Shown: positions 60,048 through 64,000 of the stretch, one piece after another
How positions within the stretch are numbered: position 1 is the stretch's first letter
Layout of the letters: the number at the start of each line of letters is the position of its first letter
Origin: Astyanax mexicanus
Lineage: Eukaryota; Chordata; Actinopteri; Characiformes; Acestrorhamphidae
Direction of reading: 5' to 3'
Length of the DNA stretch: 64,000 nt
Assembly (NCBI RefSeq): GCF_023375975.1
Contig: NC_064426.1
Location: 27,232,501 to 27,296,500 of the forward strand
Made by a program: the position numbers and the translations under genes
The notes under the pieces: generated by a model
Database searches by the model: none
What the model was told of the DNA's origin: nothing
Seen by the model: the letters and a program-made list of their open reading frames with translations, nothing else

Positions 60048-61478
60048 ATGAGCTGGAGCTTCCTAACGCGTCTGCTGGAGGAGATCCAGAACCACTCCAC
60101 GCCGGTGGGGAAACTCTGGCTCACCACTCTGGTCGTCTTCCGTATCGTGCTTACGGTGGTGGGCGGCGAGTCCATCTACTACGATGAGCAGAGCAAGTTT
60201 GTTTGCAACTCGGGGCAGCCGGGATGCGAGAATGTCTGCTACGATGCCTTTGCACCTCTATCGCATGTACGTTTCTGGGTCTTCCAGATCATCCTGTCCT
60301 CCATGCCCTCCCTTCTCTACATGGGTTACGCAGCCAACAAGATCTCACACAACGAGGACGCTCGAGGGACTGGTGGTGGAGCTCCGGTTGAGAGCGGAAC
60401 AGGGGGCGGTTACACACAGCGGAGGCCCAGGAAGATGTACTTCGGGGCGCGGCAACATCGGCCAGGACATGAGGATGGAGAGGAGGAGCGAGAAGATGAT
60501 CCTATGATCTACGAGGTTCCAGAGATAGACAACAACCGGAGAGAACTGGTGCCCCCTCGCCCTAAGCCCAAGAAGCGTCACGATGGGCGGAGGCGAATTC
60601 GTGACGATGGACTGATGCACGTCTATGTACTGCAGCTGCTAATTCGTTCTGTTCTGGAAGCAGGCTTTCTTGCTGGGCAGTACCTGCTGTACGGCTTTAA
60701 GGTGGTGCCTATTTTCGTGTGCACGGGTGAGCCTTGCCCGCACAAGGTGGACTGCTTTGTTTCACGACCCACAGAGAAGACCATCTTCCTGCGCATCATG
60801 TATGGTGTCAGCTGCCTCTGTCTGCTCCTCAACATGTGGGAGATGTTCCACCTGGGAGCAGGGGCCATCAAGGATGCCCTGCGCAAGCGCAGTTCCACAG
60901 GAGCGGAGGATGAATACCAGCTTGGCCTTCTGGGGCCTGGAGGTGTGTCTGTTGGAGTGGGTGGGCCAGCGCTCAGCGAAGGAGAAACCACAGACGATGT
61001 CGGGGGCGCAGTCAGGGAAGCGGACTATGTGGGTTACCCCTTCTCCTGGAATGCGCCTTCTGCGCCGCCAGGTTATAACATAGTGGTGAAGCCAGAATCC
61101 ATGCCGTACACGGACCTCAGCAACGCCAAGATGGCGTGCAAGCAGAACCGTGCCAACATTGCACAGGAGGAGCAGCAGCAGTACGGGTCCAACGAGGACA
61201 ACTTTCCTTCTGCTGGCGACGCCCGGCCTCCGCCGATTAACAAGGATGTCATCCAGCTAGAGGCCGCCATTCAGGCTTACACCCTTCAACACCATGCCAA
61301 CAATAATGATGACGACATGCATGACAACCCCGATAATGAGGATAAGCCACAGAGTAACATCCCACCTGCCCCTCAGAAAGAGCGCAAACATCGACTTAAG
61401 CACGGCAAAGCAGGCAGTGCAGGGAGCACTAGCAGCAGCAGCAAGTCTGGAGAGGGAAAACCTTCCGTATGGATCTGA
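60048..61478 (+). CDS. gjc1: Gap junction gamma-1-like protein (connexin 45 type), complete single coding exon
   Basis: Connexins form hexameric plasma-membrane hemichannels that dock into gap junctions and pass ions and small metabolites between cells. The 476-residue product has four membrane segments (about 22-40, 76-96, 191-212, 245-265). Extracellular loop 1 has Cys53, 60 and 64 (CX6CX3C); loop 2 has Cys225, 230 and 236 (CX4CX5C). Gamma-connexin hallmarks are the start MSWSFLTRLLEEI, HDGRRRIRDDGLM before segment 3, SRPTEKTIFL before segment 4, YPFSWNAPSAPPGYNI in the tail, and a SVWI C-terminus of the kind that binds ZO-1 PDZ domains in Cx45. YYDEQSKFVCN and the tail favour Cx45 over Cx47. 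It is about 80 residues longer than mammalian Cx45 (396 aa from memory), through a Gly/acid-rich cytoplasmic-loop stretch (about 104-160) and a Gly-rich tail insert (about 290-327). ATG 60048 is the first ATG after an in-frame TGA at 60000; G at -3 suits initiation. Frame is intact. A fish paralogue such as the Cx43.4/gjc4 group is the main alternative name. Confidence 0.93.
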   Translation: MSWSFLTRLLEEIQNHSTPVGKLWLTTLVVFRIVLTVVGGESIYYDEQSKFVCNSGQPGCENVCYDAFAPLSHVRFWVFQIILSSMPSLLYMGYAANKISHNEDARGTGGGAPVESGTGGGYTQRRPRKMYFGARQHRPGHEDGEEEREDDPMIYEVPEIDNNRRELVPPRPKPKKRHDGRRRIRDDGLMHVYVLQLLIRSVLEAGFLAGQYLLYGFKVVPIFVCTGEPCPHKVDCFVSRPTEKTIFLRIMYGVSCLCLLLNMWEMFHLGAGAIKDALRKRSSTGAEDEYQLGLLGPGGVSVGVGGPALSEGETTDDVGGAVREADYVGYPFSWNAPSAPPGYNIVVKPESMPYTDLSNAKMACKQNRANIAQEEQQQYGSNEDNFPSAGDARPPPINKDVIQLEAAIQAYTLQHHANNNDDDMHDNPDNEDKPQSNIPPAPQKERKHRLKHGKAGSAGSTSSSSKSGEGKPSVWI

Positions 61479-61751
61479 TGCTGTACGTGTGCCAAACTTC
61501 CATATACACTGATGAAGCATAATATTATAACCACCCATACTTTACAACATACCATACATTTTTACATACTGTAGTCCATTTGTTTCTCGGTGTACTTCAT
61601 TTTCCTCCTTTCACCTTGTGACTTCTTCAATGATCAAGAAGTGTCTACCTAGTGTAATAGAGTGAACAGTGCGATATAGCACTGCTGTATCTAAACCACT
61701 TAGGATACTTTGTGGTCATGCCTAATGAAAAACAATGTGAAAGGAAGATAT

Positions 61752-61757
61752 AATAAA
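61752..61757 (+). terminator. Candidate polyadenylation signal for the connexin mRNA
   Basis: The first AATAAA downstream of the connexin stop codon lies 274 bases after it. Further AATAAA copies occur near 61920 and 62024, but those fall inside an inserted TIR element. A longer 3' UTR ending beyond the window's annotated part cannot be excluded. Confidence 0.4.
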
Positions 61758-61796
61758 GTATGCAGAGAAATGGATTAAGGACTGCAGAACTACAAA

Positions 61797-62285
61797 AGCC
61801 CTATCCGGACAGGATTAGTTTCTCAGGGGTCCTGGGGTAATTTTCTCTTTTATGGGGGGGTCCTCTATGATTTTATTCTAGCCCGGAACGACTGTGTTTG
61901 TTGTTTTTCTCAGACGTGAAAATAAAAGGCAGAATAACCTACTGTTTTTCGCTGAACCCCGTGATCGTAAAGTAATTTTAATTCCGTCTGGACTCACATC
62001 TCTAAGTTTCATAACCTCACGTTTAATAAAATAGCAATTTTCCACTGCTACGCACCGTAATTACACTTTGGGCGTGCATTTCCATGGAGATGCAAGTAAA
62101 CACAACAGTGAGTGGAAATGGAGGAGCTACTGAATGTGATGTCATGTGAGAGAAAGTCTAAAAACTCACTGGTCCTCCTGTTTTTTCAATTGCGTCCGGA
62201 TGCAGGAGTTTTACCACTGAGTAGAAGTGTGAAATAATTTCACGGACGTCCTCTTAAAAAGAACTAATCCTGTCTGGATAGGGCT
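61797..62285. mobile_element. 489-bp terminal-inverted-repeat element just 3' of the connexin gene
   Basis: The left end AGCCCTATCCGGACAGGATT is matched in inverse orientation by the right end (one mismatch in the first 20 bases). Both ends are flanked by AAA (61794-61796 and 62286-62288), too short and simple to fix the superfamily. There is no coding sequence. A truncated relative lies at about 5120-5301. It lies 40 bases after the first polyadenylation signal, so it may sit within a longer 3' UTR. Confidence 0.75.
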
Positions 62286-64000
62286 AAAGGCTCTTCAGTG
62301 GTCAGTGGAGCTAAGAAAATGTATAATGGGTTCCTAATGTTATGCTTTATTGGTGTATATTGGTATATTTTTCTTTTATCTCTTTGATAAATGTTGGGCA
62401 TTGACTTAAACACACTGACACTAACAAGGCATTTGGAGTTTTCGAAGCAAGCACCTTTTGTGCCTTAAAATCCAAGAAAGTGGAAGTGTACTTTTGACTG
62501 AAACTCCCAAATATCTCTTTCTGACTTTTCTGAAACCTTGCTCCGGTCTTCCTGTTCTTTAAAACTTTTAACTGTGAACTATTCAGGCTGTCTTTATCTC
62601 AGCCACAGTCCATAAAAATGTATCGCAAGAACACGTGACTTTGGTGACAACAGTTCGAGACGCTGTGACATCACTTCTGAAGGGTGATGAAGGCACATTC
62701 CAATTCCAAACCAGCCATCTTCCTAACTTCACTTTAGTGACAACAGTGACAAATTCTACAATGCCACGTGTTATAATACCGTAACGTCACCACTCTGTAA
62801 ATGAGAACGGGTCTTCTTATTCTTATTCTACACCAACTCTTTCAGTTGCGCACTGGCTTTTTTTTTTTTTTTTTCAGACCAGTGTCTGCGCTCCTACCAC
62901 ACTGTTCACTGTGAGTCAAGCATTACTGTTCCTCTTTTCTTATACTGCCCTCTTCTGTTCCTAAGTAGCTATTTCAGTCCAGCCAGCTGTACAGTTGTGC
63001 AAGCCAACAGAGCAGCTAGAAGGGGTTGAGTGATCTAATCTGTTAAAGTAGTTTTTAGTGGTTCAGTAGGTGTGTGGAATTCTTCGAGGATTACAGATGC
63101 CAAAACATCTGGTCACTTAGAGCAGGGCTGCTTAAACTAAGGCCCACAAGGACTGTCGATTTGGCCTGCTAGAGAGTTCCTTCAGGAATTCGTCCAATTG
63201 TGAACAGAAAAAAAAAGCATATCGCTGCTGTCGCACAAAAAAACTTTTTTTTTTAAATCTGGCAAGGGTCCTCTATATCCTCTATAACTGACCAATAGAA
63301 ATACTTGAAATTTCTGACTTCCATTTAAGTTTCTATCTATCTAGTTTTAAAGTACACATTTTAATGTAACAGGCTGTTGTTCCCTTAATATACAATTTTT
63401 AAAAAATGCACCAAGTCACTTTTAGGGTAAATGGACTTTTCATAAATTCCAGCTTATGAGATTTAAACTGTTAAAAAGGAACACAACAGCCTTTGCAGTC
63501 GCAGAAACCATGTACAGTAATTGTCGTCGAAACATTAGTTAAAAAAACATACCAGTTTTAGCATGTACCGTACATCAGGGCAATTCTAGGATCGGGGTTA
63601 CAGCACCACAACCCTCCCTTAAAAAAAATAAATGAATTTGGGTTCCCTGACGGGTTGTCAAAAAGGGCTAGTGATGCCCCTGCTGTACATGCTCACAGAT
63701 AACTGTTAGTTCACTGTAGTTAGCATTAGCTATTTTACTAAGCTTTACCCATAAAACCACTAAAATTACTTCAGAAAATGAAATGGCTTTTATTTTAGTG
63801 CAGACAGTATTAATCAAAGATATTTAATATTTTGTCTGGTTATTTACCTACTTTGGCAAACCCTTGTTTCACAAGGGCAACATTCACAAATGACACTCTT
63901 TTCTTTAGTATTGAAAAAAATGGATGTTGTGACAGACTCAGAATACCCCAAATTATTTTATGTTATGGGGTTGTGATAGTTCTGAGATAAAGTACCGTAT
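62286..64000. other. Downstream of the connexin gene; no second gene seen
   Basis: Contains T/A homopolymers (62859-62874, 63239-63256) and unassigned sequence. 63120-63190 and 63580-63680 look like degraded interspersed repeats. Confidence 0.5.

Overview
The window is vertebrate nuclear DNA, almost certainly from a ray-finned (teleost) fish. It is AT-rich and dense in microsatellites. It carries many short, non-autonomous DNA transposons of types common in fish (Tc1/mariner-like, hAT-like and long-inverted-repeat elements), several tRNA-derived SINE-like repeats and LTR-like fragments. I see no bacterial-style gene organisation, no CRISPR array and no rRNA or standalone tRNA gene. The species cannot be fixed from sequence alone.

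Only one convincing protein-coding gene is present: a gamma-type connexin of the Cx45 type (gjc1-like) at 60048..61478 on the + strand. It has a single intact coding exon of 476 codons plus stop. A good splice acceptor lies just upstream (exon start 59994), the standard connexin layout of 5' UTR exon(s), an intron, then one coding exon. A candidate short 5' UTR exon lies at 59619..59716. More distant CpG-rich, promoter-like segments lie at about 15.41-15.98 kb (with a strong splice donor), 18.19-18.41 kb (with a clear E2F-type site) and 26.9-27.5 kb. Any of these could start a long-intron gjc1 transcript or belong to an unrelated transcript; this is inference.

Layout. 1-7 kb: old retroposon tails, a Tc1-like inverted-repeat element, an LTR-like fragment, and a Tc1-like element split by a second TA-flanked element. 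8.4-9.5 kb: a fold-back element. 12.1-15.2 kb: a perfect 135-bp inverted duplication around a Tc1 remnant whose sister copy, with the same flank, lies inverted at 14.8 kb. 15.4-19.4 kb: two CpG-rich promoter candidates and a tandem duplication with trinucleotide arrays. 20-30 kb: microsatellites, SINE-like repeats and hAT-like elements, one with an exact 8-bp target duplication. 30.7-34.9 kb: two copies of a terminal-inverted-repeat element, each with its own ~95-100 bp minisatellite, one nested inside a further inverted repeat. 36-39 kb: a SINE and two Tc1 remnants. 39.85-43.08 kb: a 3.2-kb element with ~960-bp, roughly 98% identical inverted arms, 6-bp direct flanks, promoter- and splice-donor-like sequence in each arm and a small spliced-exon-like ORF inside. 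43-59 kb: further remnants, long stretches without recognisable features, an LTR-like element and a long GATA array. 60-62.3 kb: the connexin coding exon, a polyadenylation signal and a 489-bp TIR element just after it. The rest, to 64 kb, is intergenic.

The window is therefore mostly the intron and/or upstream intergenic territory of a connexin gene, shaped by repeated transposon insertion and rearrangement. Limits: alignments were done by eye, so repeat boundaries are approximate unless exact termini are given, and superfamily assignments rest on target-site length, termini and recognised transposase residues.
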